This document shows, piece by piece, positions 51,598-60,428 of a DNA stretch of 64,000 bases. The translations under genes were made by a program, and so were the position numbers. Each line of letters begins with the position of its first letter. Positions within the stretch are counted from its first letter, which is position 1. The stretch comes from Curtobacterium caseinilyticum (lineage in GTDB: Bacteria; Actinomycetota; Actinomycetes; Actinomycetales; Microbacteriaceae): assembly GCF_030363035.1 (NCBI RefSeq), contig NZ_JAUCMN010000011.1, positions 1 to 64,000 of the forward strand. Direction: 5' to 3'. The notes beneath the pieces are model-generated. The model was not told the DNA's origin and ran no database searches. It worked only from the letters and a program-made list of their open reading frames with translations.

Positions 51598-52774
51598 GGG
51601 TGCTCCTGTTCCTGGTGGCGGACTGCGGGATGGGGGTGGACAGTGCCTCGAGCGATGCCGCGAGCCCGCGCTGCAGGGCGAACTGCCCCGCACCGACGAG
51701 CCCGGCATCGGCGCCGAGCGACACCGGTTCGATCGCGAGGTGCTGCGTCATCAGCGGGTGGCAGCTCTCGTACAGCTGGCTCCGCACGGCGGCGATGAAC
51801 GGGTCGAGCGTGGAGAGGATCCCGCCGAGGTAGACGGCGTCCGGGTTGAAGAAGTTGACGTTCGCGGCGAGGACCTCGCCGAGGTACCGACCGGCCACCC
51901 GCACGGCGCGGGTCGTCTCCGGGTGGGCGTCCGAGGCGAGTCGGACGACGTCCGCGGTCGAGGCCACGTCGACCCCGGCGGACGACAGGATCCGCACGAG
52001 GGCGGCGCCGGACGCGACGGTCTCCAGGCAGCCGGTGTTGCCGCACGAGCACGGGGTGTCGCCGGCGGCGTCGATCCGGACGTGCGTGATGTCGCCCGCG
52101 GAGCCGGTCGAGCCGCGGTAGAGCCGGCCGTCGAGGACGATGCCCGCACCGATCGCCGACCCGGCCTTGATCGTGATGGTCTGCCGACGCGACGGATCGC
52201 GCACCGTCTGCTCGCCCGCGGCCATGCAGTTCGCGTCGTTGTCCACGACGGCGGCCAGCCCGAAGCGCGCGGAGAGCCAGTCGACCACGGGGAACCCGTT
52301 CCAGCCGGGCATCCGGCTCGGCAGGTCGACGACCCCCGCCTCGACGTCCACCGGGCCGGGGAGGCTGACCCCGACGCCGCGCAGTCCGTCGCGGCCCCGG
52401 TCGTCCGCGAGCCGCTCGAGCAGGCCGGCCAGGCGGGCGAGCCCGGCGGTCGGCCCGTCGGCGAGCGCGAACGGGACCGTCGCGACCGACTCGAGCGCGC
52501 CTCCCGGCAGCACCACACCGATCCGCACGTGCTCACCGCCGACGTCCGCGGCGACCGCGTACTCGTCGGCACCGCCGATGCGGAGCACCTTGCGGGGACG
52601 CCCGCCCGTGGAGACGTCGGTGCCCTCCTCGGCGAGCAGTCCGTGTCGCAGCAGCTGTCCGACGACGTGCGACACCGTCGAGGGTGCGGCGGCGAGGAGC
52701 TCGGCGATCTCGGTGCGGCTCGACGCCTGCCCGGTGGCGACGAGCTCGAGGACGCGCGCGCTGAGGTCCGGCAC
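51590..52774 (-). CDS. ROK-family transcriptional regulator
   Basis: The 394-residue protein has a winged HTH (SSRTEIAELLAAAPSTVSHV, residues about 15-35) and a ROK domain with intact zinc motif CSCGNTGCLE. GGAGAAAG precedes the GTG at 52774; the longer frame with MCVERRG is noise. It heads the ROK-M81-cutC operon and is divergent from the oligopeptide-type importer, which ends with a ROK kinase gene. The ligand is therefore probably a sugar carried by, or released from, the imported substrate. Confidence 0.87.
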   Translation of the reverse strand: MPDLSARVLELVATGQASSRTEIAELLAAAPSTVSHVVGQLLRHGLLAEEGTDVSTGGRPRKVLRIGGADEYAVAADVGGEHVRIGVVLPGGALESVATVPFALADGPTAGLARLAGLLERLADDRGRDGLRGVGVSLPGPVDVEAGVVDLPSRMPGWNGFPVVDWLSARFGLAAVVDNDANCMAAGEQTVRDPSRRQTITIKAGSAIGAGIVLDGRLYRGSTGSAGDITHVRIDAAGDTPCSCGNTGCLETVASGAALVRILSSAGVDVASTADVVRLASDAHPETTRAVRVAGRYLGEVLAANVNFFNPDAVYLGGILSTLDPFIAAVRSQLYESCHPLMTQHLAIEPVSLGADAGLVGAGQFALQRGLAASLEALSTPIPQSATRNRSTRV

Positions 52775-52989
52775 GACTTTCTCCAATCCGGACGGAACGC
52801 GTCGGCGGCGTCCCGTCCACCGCGACGATACGGCGATCCGTACGCAGCGAGGCTTTCGTGCAAATCGCAGAAACACACTATTTACACGGAGACGTTTGTT
52901 TTTCCAACGCGCCTGGTCCTTGACTGTCCCCGTGCCGCCGGCACCCGTGCTCCACCCTCCCCGACGTTCCACGCACAAGGAGACACCGC
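52775..52989. promoter_or_regulatory. divergent promoter region, ROK operon / oligopeptide importer
   Basis: The 215-base gap is AT-rich for this genome between about 52850 and 52910 (AAACACACTATTTACACGGA, then CGTTTGTTTTTCC). AAACA and TGTTT form a loose inverted pair, a plausible ROK operator. AAGGAG precedes the ATG at 52990. Confidence 0.45.
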
Positions 52990-54786
52990 ATGTCCAAGCC
53001 CCGTCGCTGGGCGCTCCTCACCGGAGCCGCGATCGCCGTGAGCGCCCTGCTCGCCGGATGTTCCGGCGGTGGCAACGCCTCCACCGGTTCCGGATCCGAC
53101 GAGATCAACTACGCGCTCCCCGCCAACTTCACGCCGAACTGGATCCTGCCGATCGGCACCGCGGCCCACCTCAACACCAACAACGGCTCGATCGCGCAGT
53201 CGCTGTACGAACCGCTCGTCGCCTACGACGGCTCGACCGGCAAGATCGCCTGGAACAAGGCGGGTTCGATCGCGACGGCGGCCGACTTCGCGAAGGACGG
53301 CACGAGCGTGACCATGACGCTCGGCGACCGGCACTGGTCGGACGGCAAGCCGATCACGAGCCGTGACGTCGCGTTCTGGTTCAACCTGGTCAAGGCGAAC
53401 AAGGACCAGTGGGGCTCGTACTCCGAGGGCAAGGCGCCCGACAACTGGACGTCCTTCAAGGCCGTCGACGACACCCACTTCACGATCACCTTCGACAAGG
53501 CGTACAACCCGGACTGGATGCTCGCGAACCAGCTGAGCCACATCATCCCGCTGCCGCAGCACGCCTGGGACAAGACGAGCGCCTCCGCGACGGTGAGCGA
53601 CGCCGACGAGACCACGGACGGCGCGAAGCAGGTCTGGAAGTACCTCAACACCGCCGCGGGGAAGATCGCCGACTACGCGACCGACGACCTGTGGAAGACC
53701 ATCTCCGGCCCGTACGGCGTCACGGCGTTCACGACTGCCGGCAAGGTCACCCTGACGGCGAACACGAAGTACGACGGCGGTGAGGAGGCGCAGATCGCGA
53801 CCGTCAACCTGCTGCCGTTCACGACCGCCGACGCCGAGGTGAACGCCGTCCGCTCGGGTGAGGTCGACTACGGGTACATCAACGCCACGGACATGGACCA
53901 GGAGGACTCCTTCACGCAGAAGGGCTACGAGGTCGAGCCGTGGACCGGCTGGGCGATCACGTACATGCCGTACAACTTCAACAACCCGGACATGGGTGCC
54001 GTGTTCAAGCAGCTGTACGCCCGCCAGGCCGTGCAGATGTCGATCGACCAGACCGCGCTGTCGAAGGTCGTCTTCAACGGCACCGCCACCGCCACGTACG
54101 GTCCCGTCCCGCAGGCGCAGGAGTCCGACTTCGTCTCCGACGTGCAGAAGGACAACCCGTACCCGTTCAGCACGTCGAAGGCGAAGGAACTGCTCACCAG
54201 CCACGGCTGGACGAAGCAGGGCGACACCATGGTCTGCACGGACCCGGGCACCTCGGCGGACCAGTGCGGCGAGGGGGTCGCGAAGGGCACGGAGTTCACC
54301 ATGCAGGTGCTGTCGCAGTCCGGCTCCACGGTGACCGACAACATGATGAGCGCGATCCAGTCGTCGCTGGCGAAGACCGGCATCGGCTTCACGATCAAGA
54401 CCGCGCCCGTCTCGAGCGTGCTGTCGCAGACCCCGACCTGCACGAGCGACGAGGCGTCCTGCGACTGGGACCTCTCGTTCTTCGGCACCGCGGGCAGCTG
54501 GTACTTCCCGGCCTACCCGACCGGTGAGTCGCTCTTCCAGACCGGCGGTTCGGCGAACTTCGGCTCGTACTCGAACAAGGAGGTCGACGCCCTGATCGAC
54601 GCGACCACCACCTCGACCGACCCGACCAAGGTGCAGGACTACAGCGCCGCGGTCGCGAAGGACCTGCCCGTCATCTGGCTGCCGAGCCCGGACTACCAGA
54701 TCTCGGTCGTCAAGCAGGGCCTGACCGGGTTCGACCAGGACTCCCTCGCCAACTTCCACCCGGCCCAGTGGAAGTGGAGCAAGTGA
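52990..54786 (+). CDS. oligopeptide-type ABC transporter substrate-binding lipoprotein
   Basis: The 598-residue family-5 binding protein has lipobox LLAGCS (Cys near 25) and the family pattern SIAQSLYEPLVAYDG, RHWSDGKPITSRDVAFWF and RQAVQMSIDQTAL. Family members bind peptides, nickel or oligosaccharides. The mature start is Ser/Gly/Thr-rich. It leads the operon, but a 101-base two-hairpin element separates it from the first permease, a common way to keep binding protein levels above the channel. Confidence 0.9.
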   Translation: MSKPRRWALLTGAAIAVSALLAGCSGGGNASTGSGSDEINYALPANFTPNWILPIGTAAHLNTNNGSIAQSLYEPLVAYDGSTGKIAWNKAGSIATAADFAKDGTSVTMTLGDRHWSDGKPITSRDVAFWFNLVKANKDQWGSYSEGKAPDNWTSFKAVDDTHFTITFDKAYNPDWMLANQLSHIIPLPQHAWDKTSASATVSDADETTDGAKQVWKYLNTAAGKIADYATDDLWKTISGPYGVTAFTTAGKVTLTANTKYDGGEEAQIATVNLLPFTTADAEVNAVRSGEVDYGYINATDMDQEDSFTQKGYEVEPWTGWAITYMPYNFNNPDMGAVFKQLYARQAVQMSIDQTALSKVVFNGTATATYGPVPQAQESDFVSDVQKDNPYPFSTSKAKELLTSHGWTKQGDTMVCTDPGTSADQCGEGVAKGTEFTMQVLSQSGSTVTDNMMSAIQSSLAKTGIGFTIKTAPVSSVLSQTPTCTSDEASCDWDLSFFGTAGSWYFPAYPTGESLFQTGGSANFGSYSNKEVDALIDATTTSTDPTKVQDYSAAVAKDLPVIWLPSPDYQISVVKQGLTGFDQDSLANFHPAQWKWSK

Positions 54787-54807
54787 GTCGCTGACGCGAC
54801 CACGGTC

Positions 54808-54906
54808 GGGAGGCGCGGTGCGCGTCCGACGCGCACCGTCCTCCCTCGCAAGCTCGGTCGGCGCGCCCCGCGCGATGCTCCGCATCGCCGCTCAGCGGGG
54901 CGCGCC
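54808..54906 (+). repeat. composite two-hairpin repeat element, copy B
   Basis: Hairpin 1 (54808-54845) is GGGAGGCGCGGTGCGCGTC and GACGCGCACCGTCCTCCC with a bulge. Hairpin 2 (54860-54906) has outer stem GGCGCGCCCCGC / GCGGGGCGCGCC and inner stem GCGATGC-TCC-GCATCGC. Linked by CTCGCAAGCTCGGTC, nearly the same as in copy A. It lies between the binding-protein and permease genes. Confidence 0.85.
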
Positions 54907-54942
54907 CGACCGCTCAGCAACCACCCGAACGACGGAAGCCGC

Positions 54943-55902
54943 ATGACCACAGCTCTGTACCTCCTCCGACGCGTCCTGCAGGCGCTCGCGGTGATCCTCA
55001 TCGTCACGATCGTCGTGTTCTGCCTGCTGCACGCCCTGCCGGGCGGTCCCGCCCGCGGTGTGCTCGGCGTCTCCGCGACGCCCGCCCAGATCGCTGCCTT
55101 CAACCAGGCGCAGGGACTCGACCAGCCGCTGCCCGTGCAGTACGTCCGCTTCCTCGGACGACTGCTCACCGGTGACCTCGGCACCTCGTACACGCTCAAC
55201 GAACCGGTCTCGCAGCTCATCGTCGAGCGCCTGCCGAAGACCCTCGTGCTCACCGGACTGTCCGCCGTGCTCGGGCTCCTCGTCGCGATCCCGGTCGGCA
55301 TGCTGCAGGCCGCCCGCCGCAACGGTGCGGCCGACTACGCGGCGACCGCACTGGCGTTCGTGTTCTACTCGACGCCCGCGTTCTTCCTCGGCCTGGTCCT
55401 GATCATCGTGTTCAGCCAGCAGTTGCCCTGGCTGCCGTCGCAGGCGCCGAGCGGCACCACCCTGTCCGAGGTGTTCCAGGACCCCGCGGGTCTCGTGCTG
55501 CCCGTCCTGACCGGGGCCCTCGCGATGATCGCCGTGTTCAGCCGGTACATGCGAGCAGCGACGCTCGAGAACCTGCAGGAGGACTACGTGCGCACCGCGC
55601 GGGCCGGCGGCGCCTCGACCGCGGCGATCCTGCGGCGACACGTGTTCCGGAACTCGCTCACCCCGGTGGTGGCGATGCTCGGGTACTACCTGCCGGTGCT
55701 GTTCGGTGGCGCGCTCGTCACCGAGCAGCTGTTCAACTACCCGGGGATGGGGCTGCTGTTCTGGAACGCCGCGCAGTCCTCGGACTACCCGACGCTGCTC
55801 GGCTGCGTGCTCGTCATCTCCATCGCGACCGTCGTCGGCACGCTGCTCGCCGACGTCGCGCAGTCGCTGATCGACCCCAGAGTGAAGGCAGGCCGCGCAT
55901 GA
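54943..55902 (+). CDS. oligopeptide-type ABC transporter permease (DppB-like)
   Basis: The 319-residue membrane protein has six helices, the DppB N-terminus (LLRRVLQALAVILIVTIVVF), the large periplasmic loop after helix 1 (LDQPLPVQYVRFLGRLLTGD) and the conserved EDYVRTARAGGAS loop. The stop overlaps the start of the second permease (ATGA). Confidence 0.9.
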   Translation: MTTALYLLRRVLQALAVILIVTIVVFCLLHALPGGPARGVLGVSATPAQIAAFNQAQGLDQPLPVQYVRFLGRLLTGDLGTSYTLNEPVSQLIVERLPKTLVLTGLSAVLGLLVAIPVGMLQAARRNGAADYAATALAFVFYSTPAFFLGLVLIIVFSQQLPWLPSQAPSGTTLSEVFQDPAGLVLPVLTGALAMIAVFSRYMRAATLENLQEDYVRTARAGGASTAAILRRHVFRNSLTPVVAMLGYYLPVLFGGALVTEQLFNYPGMGLLFWNAAQSSDYPTLLGCVLVISIATVVGTLLADVAQSLIDPRVKAGRA

Positions 55903-56798
55903 CCGCACAGCTCGCACCCGAAGCGCCCGGGGCAGGGGCCCTGGTGCAGCCCGTCGCCGCGACCGGTTGGCGCCTCGCCGTCCGTCGGTTCCGGCACAAC
56001 ACGCTCGCGGTCGTCGGCCTCGTCGTGATCGTCGTCGTCGTGCTGTTCTGCTTCGTCGGCCCGTTCCTGTACCCGACCGACCAGACGCACACCCTGCTCG
56101 AGCAGGCGAACCAGGGCCCGAGCGGCGCGCACCCGCTCGGTACCGACGCCGTCGGGCACGACGTCCTCGGCCGCCTGATGTACGGCGGCACGGTGTCGCT
56201 CATGGTCGGCATCGCGGCCGGGGTCCTGGCGACCGTCGTCGGCACGCTCTGGGGCTCGGTCGCCGGGTACGCGGGCGGCTGGGTCGACGCCGTGATGATG
56301 CGTGTGGTCGACGCGGGCATCGCGATCCCCGCGCTCTTCATCCTGCTCGTCATCTCGGCGATCACGACACCGGGGGTCGCCGGCCTCATCGTGATCCTCG
56401 GCCTCGTGTCGTGGCTCGTGCCCTCGCGGCTGATCCGCGCCGAGACCCTCACGCTGAAGAACCGCGACTACGTGCTCACCCTGCGCGCGATCGGTGGCTC
56501 GCATGCCCGTGCCATCGGCAAGCACCTGCTGCCGAACTCGGTGTCGACGATCGTCGTCGCCGCGACGTTCCAGGTCGCCGACGCGATCCTGCTCGTCGCC
56601 TACGTGTCGTACCTCGGCCTCGGGGTGCAGGCGCCCGCGACGGACTGGGGTGGCATGCTGTCGGCGGGGCTCACCGCCGCCTACTCGGGTCGCTGGTGGC
56701 TGATCGTGCCACCGGGGCTCGCCGTCATCCTCGTCGTCTGCGCGTTCAACGCGGTGGGCGACGGACTCCGGGACGCCTTCGACGTGAGGGGCCGCTAG
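55899..56798 (+). CDS. oligopeptide-type ABC transporter permease (DppC-like)
   Basis: The 299-residue membrane protein has the DppC features HPLGTDAVGHDVLGRLMYG after the first helix and the ATPase-contact loop KNRDYVLTLRAIGGSHAR. Six helices are seen. It pairs with the 54943 product and ends directly before the ATPase ATG. Confidence 0.9.
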   Translation: MTAQLAPEAPGAGALVQPVAATGWRLAVRRFRHNTLAVVGLVVIVVVVLFCFVGPFLYPTDQTHTLLEQANQGPSGAHPLGTDAVGHDVLGRLMYGGTVSLMVGIAAGVLATVVGTLWGSVAGYAGGWVDAVMMRVVDAGIAIPALFILLVISAITTPGVAGLIVILGLVSWLVPSRLIRAETLTLKNRDYVLTLRAIGGSHARAIGKHLLPNSVSTIVVAATFQVADAILLVAYVSYLGLGVQAPATDWGGMLSAGLTAAYSGRWWLIVPPGLAVILVVCAFNAVGDGLRDAFDVRGR

Positions 56799-58511
56799 AT
56801 GTCCATCCTGACCATGACCGACCTCGGGGTCGCGTTCGCCACGGAGACCGGGACGGTCGACGCCGTCCGCGGGGTGACCCTGCACGTCGAGCCGGGGGAG
56901 ACCCTGGCCCTCGTCGGCGAGTCCGGCTCCGGCAAGTCGACCGTGGCGCTCGCCGCGATGGGGCTGCTCTCCGGCAACGCCTCGGCGCGGGGGAGCGCGG
57001 TCGTCGACGGCCACGAGGTCGTCGGCGCACCGGAGTCGTCGCTCCGTGGTCTCCGCGGGAGCACCGTCTCGATGGTGTTCCAGGAGCCCGCGACGGCCCT
57101 CGACCCGCTCACCCGCATCGGCGCCCAGATCGCCGAGGTGATCCGGAACCACCGGTCGGTCTCCGCGGCCGAGGCGTCCGCCGCCGCCGTCGACCTGCTC
57201 GCCCGTGTCGGCATCCCCTCGCCAGAGACCCGGGCGAAGGCGTTCCCGTTCCAGCTCTCCGGCGGGCAGCGGCAGCGCGTCGTCATCGCGATGGCGATCG
57301 CCAACGAGCCCGCGCTCCTCATCGCCGACGAGCCGACGACCGCGCTCGACGTCACCGTGCAGGCGGAGATCCTCGAGCTGCTGCGTCGGCTGGCGGCCGA
57401 CTCCGGCACCGGTGTCCTGCTCGTCACGCACAACATGGGCGTCGTCGCGGACTTCGCGGACCGGGTCGCTGTGATGCTGCAGGGCGAGATCGTCGAGACC
57501 GGGGGCGTCGAGGACGTCCTGCTCCGTCCGCAGCACGAGTACACGAAGCGCCTGCTCGCGGCCGTGCCGCGGCTCGACGTGGCGGAGGGCGCTCCGGACG
57601 GTCCCGTCGCAGCCGCCGTGCCCGACGGTCCCGGTGTGCTCGGTCCCGGCTCGGTCGGGGACCCGGACGGGAGACCCGGCGCGGCTCCGGTGGTCGACCT
57701 CCGGGACGTCTCGGTGACCTTCGGGCGCGGGACGCGCGCCGTCCACGCACTGCAGGGCGTCGACATCGTCGTGCACGCGGGGGAGACGGTCGGACTGGTC
57801 GGCGAGTCCGGCTCCGGCAAGTCCACCGCCGCCCGCGTCGCCCTCGGGCTCGTCCGCCCGACCTCCGGCGCCGTATCCCTGTTCGGCCAGGACCTCCGGC
57901 GCGCGCGGGGCCGTGACCGCCGGGCGCTCCGTTCCGGGATCGGGGTCGTGCTGCAGGACCCGGTGGCCTCGCTCGACGCCCGGATGTCGGTCGGAGAGTG
58001 CATCGCCGAACCCCTCGCGGTGCACCGCCGGGGGATGTCCTCGGCGGACCGTCGGCGGCGGGTCGACGAGGTCCTCGACGCGGTCCGGCTCCCGACCGCA
58101 CTGGCGTCCCGGGCGCCGCGTGAGCTCTCCGGTGGGCAGCGGCAGCGGGTCTCGCTCGCACGCGCACTCGTGCTCGAGCCGCGGCTGCTCGTCGCCGACG
58201 AGCCCACCAGCGCGCTCGACGTCAGCGTCCAGGAGACCGTGCTCGAGGTGCTCGGCGACCTGCAGGACGACCTCGGTTTCGCCTGCTTGTTCGTCTCCCA
58301 CGACCTGGCCGTCGTGCAGCACTTCGCCGAGCGCGTCGTGGTGATGCGCCAGGGCCGCGTCGAGGAGCACGGCCCCACCGGCAGCACCCTGCTGCACCCG
58401 ACGACGGACTACACCCGTCGCCTGCTCGCGGCGGTGCCCGTGCCCGACCCGGTCCTGCAACGCCGTCGACGGACCGAGCGGCTCGCGACCCTGTCGGCGG
58501 TGGACGCGTGA
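56799..58511 (+). CDS. fused double ATPase of the oligopeptide-type importer (DppD-DppF)
   Basis: The 570-residue protein holds two complete nucleotide-binding domains. Domain 1 (about 1-260): Walker A GESGSGKSTV, signature LSGGQRQRV, Walker B LLIADEPTT, switch THNMG. Domain 2 (about 300-550): GESGSGKSTA, LSGGQRQRV, LLVADEPTSA, SHDLA. A 40-residue Pro/Gly/Asp-rich linker joins them. In many bacteria the two are separate genes. No gap after the permease stop. The stop overlaps the ROK kinase start. Confidence 0.92.
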   Translation: MSILTMTDLGVAFATETGTVDAVRGVTLHVEPGETLALVGESGSGKSTVALAAMGLLSGNASARGSAVVDGHEVVGAPESSLRGLRGSTVSMVFQEPATALDPLTRIGAQIAEVIRNHRSVSAAEASAAAVDLLARVGIPSPETRAKAFPFQLSGGQRQRVVIAMAIANEPALLIADEPTTALDVTVQAEILELLRRLAADSGTGVLLVTHNMGVVADFADRVAVMLQGEIVETGGVEDVLLRPQHEYTKRLLAAVPRLDVAEGAPDGPVAAAVPDGPGVLGPGSVGDPDGRPGAAPVVDLRDVSVTFGRGTRAVHALQGVDIVVHAGETVGLVGESGSGKSTAARVALGLVRPTSGAVSLFGQDLRRARGRDRRALRSGIGVVLQDPVASLDARMSVGECIAEPLAVHRRGMSSADRRRRVDEVLDAVRLPTALASRAPRELSGGQRQRVSLARALVLEPRLLVADEPTSALDVSVQETVLEVLGDLQDDLGFACLFVSHDLAVVQHFAERVVVMRQGRVEEHGPTGSTLLHPTTDYTRRLLAAVPVPDPVLQRRRRTERLATLSAVDA

Positions 58512-59440
58512 GCGCGGTGATCGCGGGGATCGACGTCGGGGGAACCAACACCGCGGTCGTCCTCACCGACCCCGACCTCGGCGTCGTGGGCCGCGCCGAC
58601 CTGCCGACGCCCGCGCACGAGGGCGGCGCGGCGATCGTCGCCGCGGCACTCGACGCCGTCGCAGGGCTGCTCGACCGGCACGGTGCGACGCTCACCGGTG
58701 TCGGGGTGGGCGCCGCCGGGGTCGTCGACACGGCGACCGGCACGGTCCTGGTCACCGGGAACTCGTTCACCGGCTGGGCGGGGTACGGCGTCACCGAGGC
58801 GATCACCGCGGCCCTCGGGGTCCCCGCCACGCTCGACAACGACGTGAACGCCTTCCTGCTCGGCGAGGTCGCCACCGGCGCCGTCGCGGGGGAGACCGAC
58901 GTGCTGGGCATGACCCTCGGCACCGGGGTCGGCGGGGCACTCGTGCTCGGCGGTGCGCTCTTCGCCGGGCCGCGCGGAGCCGCCGGCGAGATCGGCCACG
59001 TCCCCGGCTTCGGTGACGCGCCGTGCACCTGCGGGCAGTCCGGCCACCTCGAGACCATCGCCGGAGCGCGGGGGATCTCGGACCGGTACGCGGAGCGGGT
59101 GGGCCGCACGGACCGCCTGCTCAGCGCCCGCGAGGTCGCCGACGCCGCCCGCCTCGGTGACCCGGACGCCCAGGCCGTGTTCGCGACGGCGGGCTGGGGG
59201 CTCGCGCGTGCGGCACTGCTGACGGCCGGCATCCTCGACGTGACCACCGTCGTGGTCGGCGGCGGGATCGCCCGCTCGTGGGACCTGCTCGAACCCGCCG
59301 TGCGCGCGGCCATCGCCGCAGAGCCGCCGGTCAGTGGGGCGTCGATCCGTCTGGCGCACTCGACCCTCGGGTCGGACGCGGTGGCGCTCGGGGCGGCCGC
59401 ACAGGTGCGCGCGCTGGTGCGGGGGACCGTCGGGGTCTGA
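58508..59440 (+). CDS. ROK-family sugar kinase
   Basis: The 310-residue enzyme has the ATP site AGIDVGGTNTAVVL, the catalytic Asp in TLDNDVNAFLLGE, the sugar-binding GEIGHVPG with GHLETIAG, and the zinc motif as CTCGQSGHLE, where the third Cys (GC) is replaced by His. Lacks an HTH. The GTG overlaps the ATPase stop (GTGA). It shows that the imported compound yields a phosphorylatable sugar, perhaps an amino sugar. Confidence 0.87.
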   Translation: MSAVIAGIDVGGTNTAVVLTDPDLGVVGRADLPTPAHEGGAAIVAAALDAVAGLLDRHGATLTGVGVGAAGVVDTATGTVLVTGNSFTGWAGYGVTEAITAALGVPATLDNDVNAFLLGEVATGAVAGETDVLGMTLGTGVGGALVLGGALFAGPRGAAGEIGHVPGFGDAPCTCGQSGHLETIAGARGISDRYAERVGRTDRLLSAREVADAARLGDPDAQAVFATAGWGLARAALLTAGILDVTTVVVGGGIARSWDLLEPAVRAAIAAEPPVSGASIRLAHSTLGSDAVALGAAAQVRALVRGTVGV

Positions 59441-59593
59441 GACGGGGATCCGGCTCCTGCACGAGCGATCGGGAGCGCACCCGATCGGTGCTCCTGTCGG
59501 TGGAAGTGCGGACTGGTGGCACCCCCGGACGGGGGTCAGGATGGCTTCACGTTGCACCCTGCAACGGAGCAGGGTCCTGACCGAGGAGTCCAC

Positions 59594-60325
59594 ATGAAGC
59601 ACACCCTCGCAGCGGCGTTCGCCGCCGTCGCCATCGTCGCCGGTGGCGTGTTCGCCGCCACCCCCGCCTCCGCCCTGCCCGCGGGCACCGAGGTCGTCGG
59701 CGGCGAGAAGGCACCGACCACGACCTGGGCCGTCCAGCTCGAGGCCTCGGGCGGCACCATCCCGTCCGGTTACGTCAGCAACTGCACGGGCGAGCAGATC
59801 AACGCCTCGTGGGTGCTCACGGCCCGCCACTGCATCGACGGCATCGGCGCGATGAACGTGTACCACTCGAACTCGACCACGAACCGCGGCACCCCGGTCG
59901 CCGTCGACCGCGTCACCGCCGCGCCGGCCGGCGACATCGCGCTCGTGCACCTGCGCAGCGCGTACTCACTCTCCACCTACGCGCCCCTGGACCTCGCCGC
60001 GACGGCGAAGTCGAGCGGGACCGGCGTCATCCAGGGCTACGGCCTGCGGGCGGACGCGCAGCAGTCCGACGCGCTCTACCAGGCGACGGTGTCGCTGACG
60101 GGATCGACGCGGGACGCCTACAACGGCCGCGCCCAGCACGTCACCGGCGTCACCGGAGCGTCGAACCACGGTGACTCGGGCGGCCCGCTCCTGGTCAACG
60201 GCAAGGTCGTCGCCGTGTGCTCCACCGGCGACAGCGCCGATCCGGGTGCGAACACCCGGGCCGGGTCGAACTACGCGCTGCTGTCGCAGTCGTCCTCGTG
60301 GATCCGTTCCACGGCGGGCGTCTGA
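59594..60325 (+). CDS. secreted trypsin/chymotrypsin-like serine protease
   Basis: The 243-residue protein has a signal peptide (cleavage near ASALPAG) and mature start VVGGEKAPTTTW, where trypsin-like enzymes begin IVGG. The triad is His in LTARHCIDG, Asp in GDIALVHL and Ser in NHGDSGGPLL. Two Cys pairs are likely (NCTGE/RHC and others). GAGGAGT precedes the ATG. Related secreted proteases of plant-pathogenic Clavibacter and Curtobacterium (Pat-1/Chp type) act as virulence or host-interaction factors, but this gene alone does not show pathogenicity. Confidence 0.88.
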   Translation: MKHTLAAAFAAVAIVAGGVFAATPASALPAGTEVVGGEKAPTTTWAVQLEASGGTIPSGYVSNCTGEQINASWVLTARHCIDGIGAMNVYHSNSTTNRGTPVAVDRVTAAPAGDIALVHLRSAYSLSTYAPLDLAATAKSSGTGVIQGYGLRADAQQSDALYQATVSLTGSTRDAYNGRAQHVTGVTGASNHGDSGGPLLVNGKVVAVCSTGDSADPGANTRAGSNYALLSQSSSWIRSTAGV

Positions 60326-60343
60326 CCAGCGCGACCACGGAAC

Positions 60344-60384
60344 GGACTGAGGCGCGGTGCCAGCCGGCACCGCGCCTCCGGTCC
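60344..60384. terminator. palindromic terminator (repeat family copy)
   Basis: GGACTGAGGCGCGGTGCC, AGCC loop, GGCACCGCGCCTCCGGTCC, with one mismatch. It lies between the convergent protease and SDR genes and could serve both. Confidence 0.75.
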
Positions 60385-60428
60385 GTCGACTGCTCGCGTC
60401 AGCGACGTGAGCAACTCGAGCACGAGCG

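Noticed and set aside
55785..58460. An 891-residue open frame on the minus strand
   Set aside because: It lies antisense to the permease and double ATPase genes. It has low complexity and no domain.
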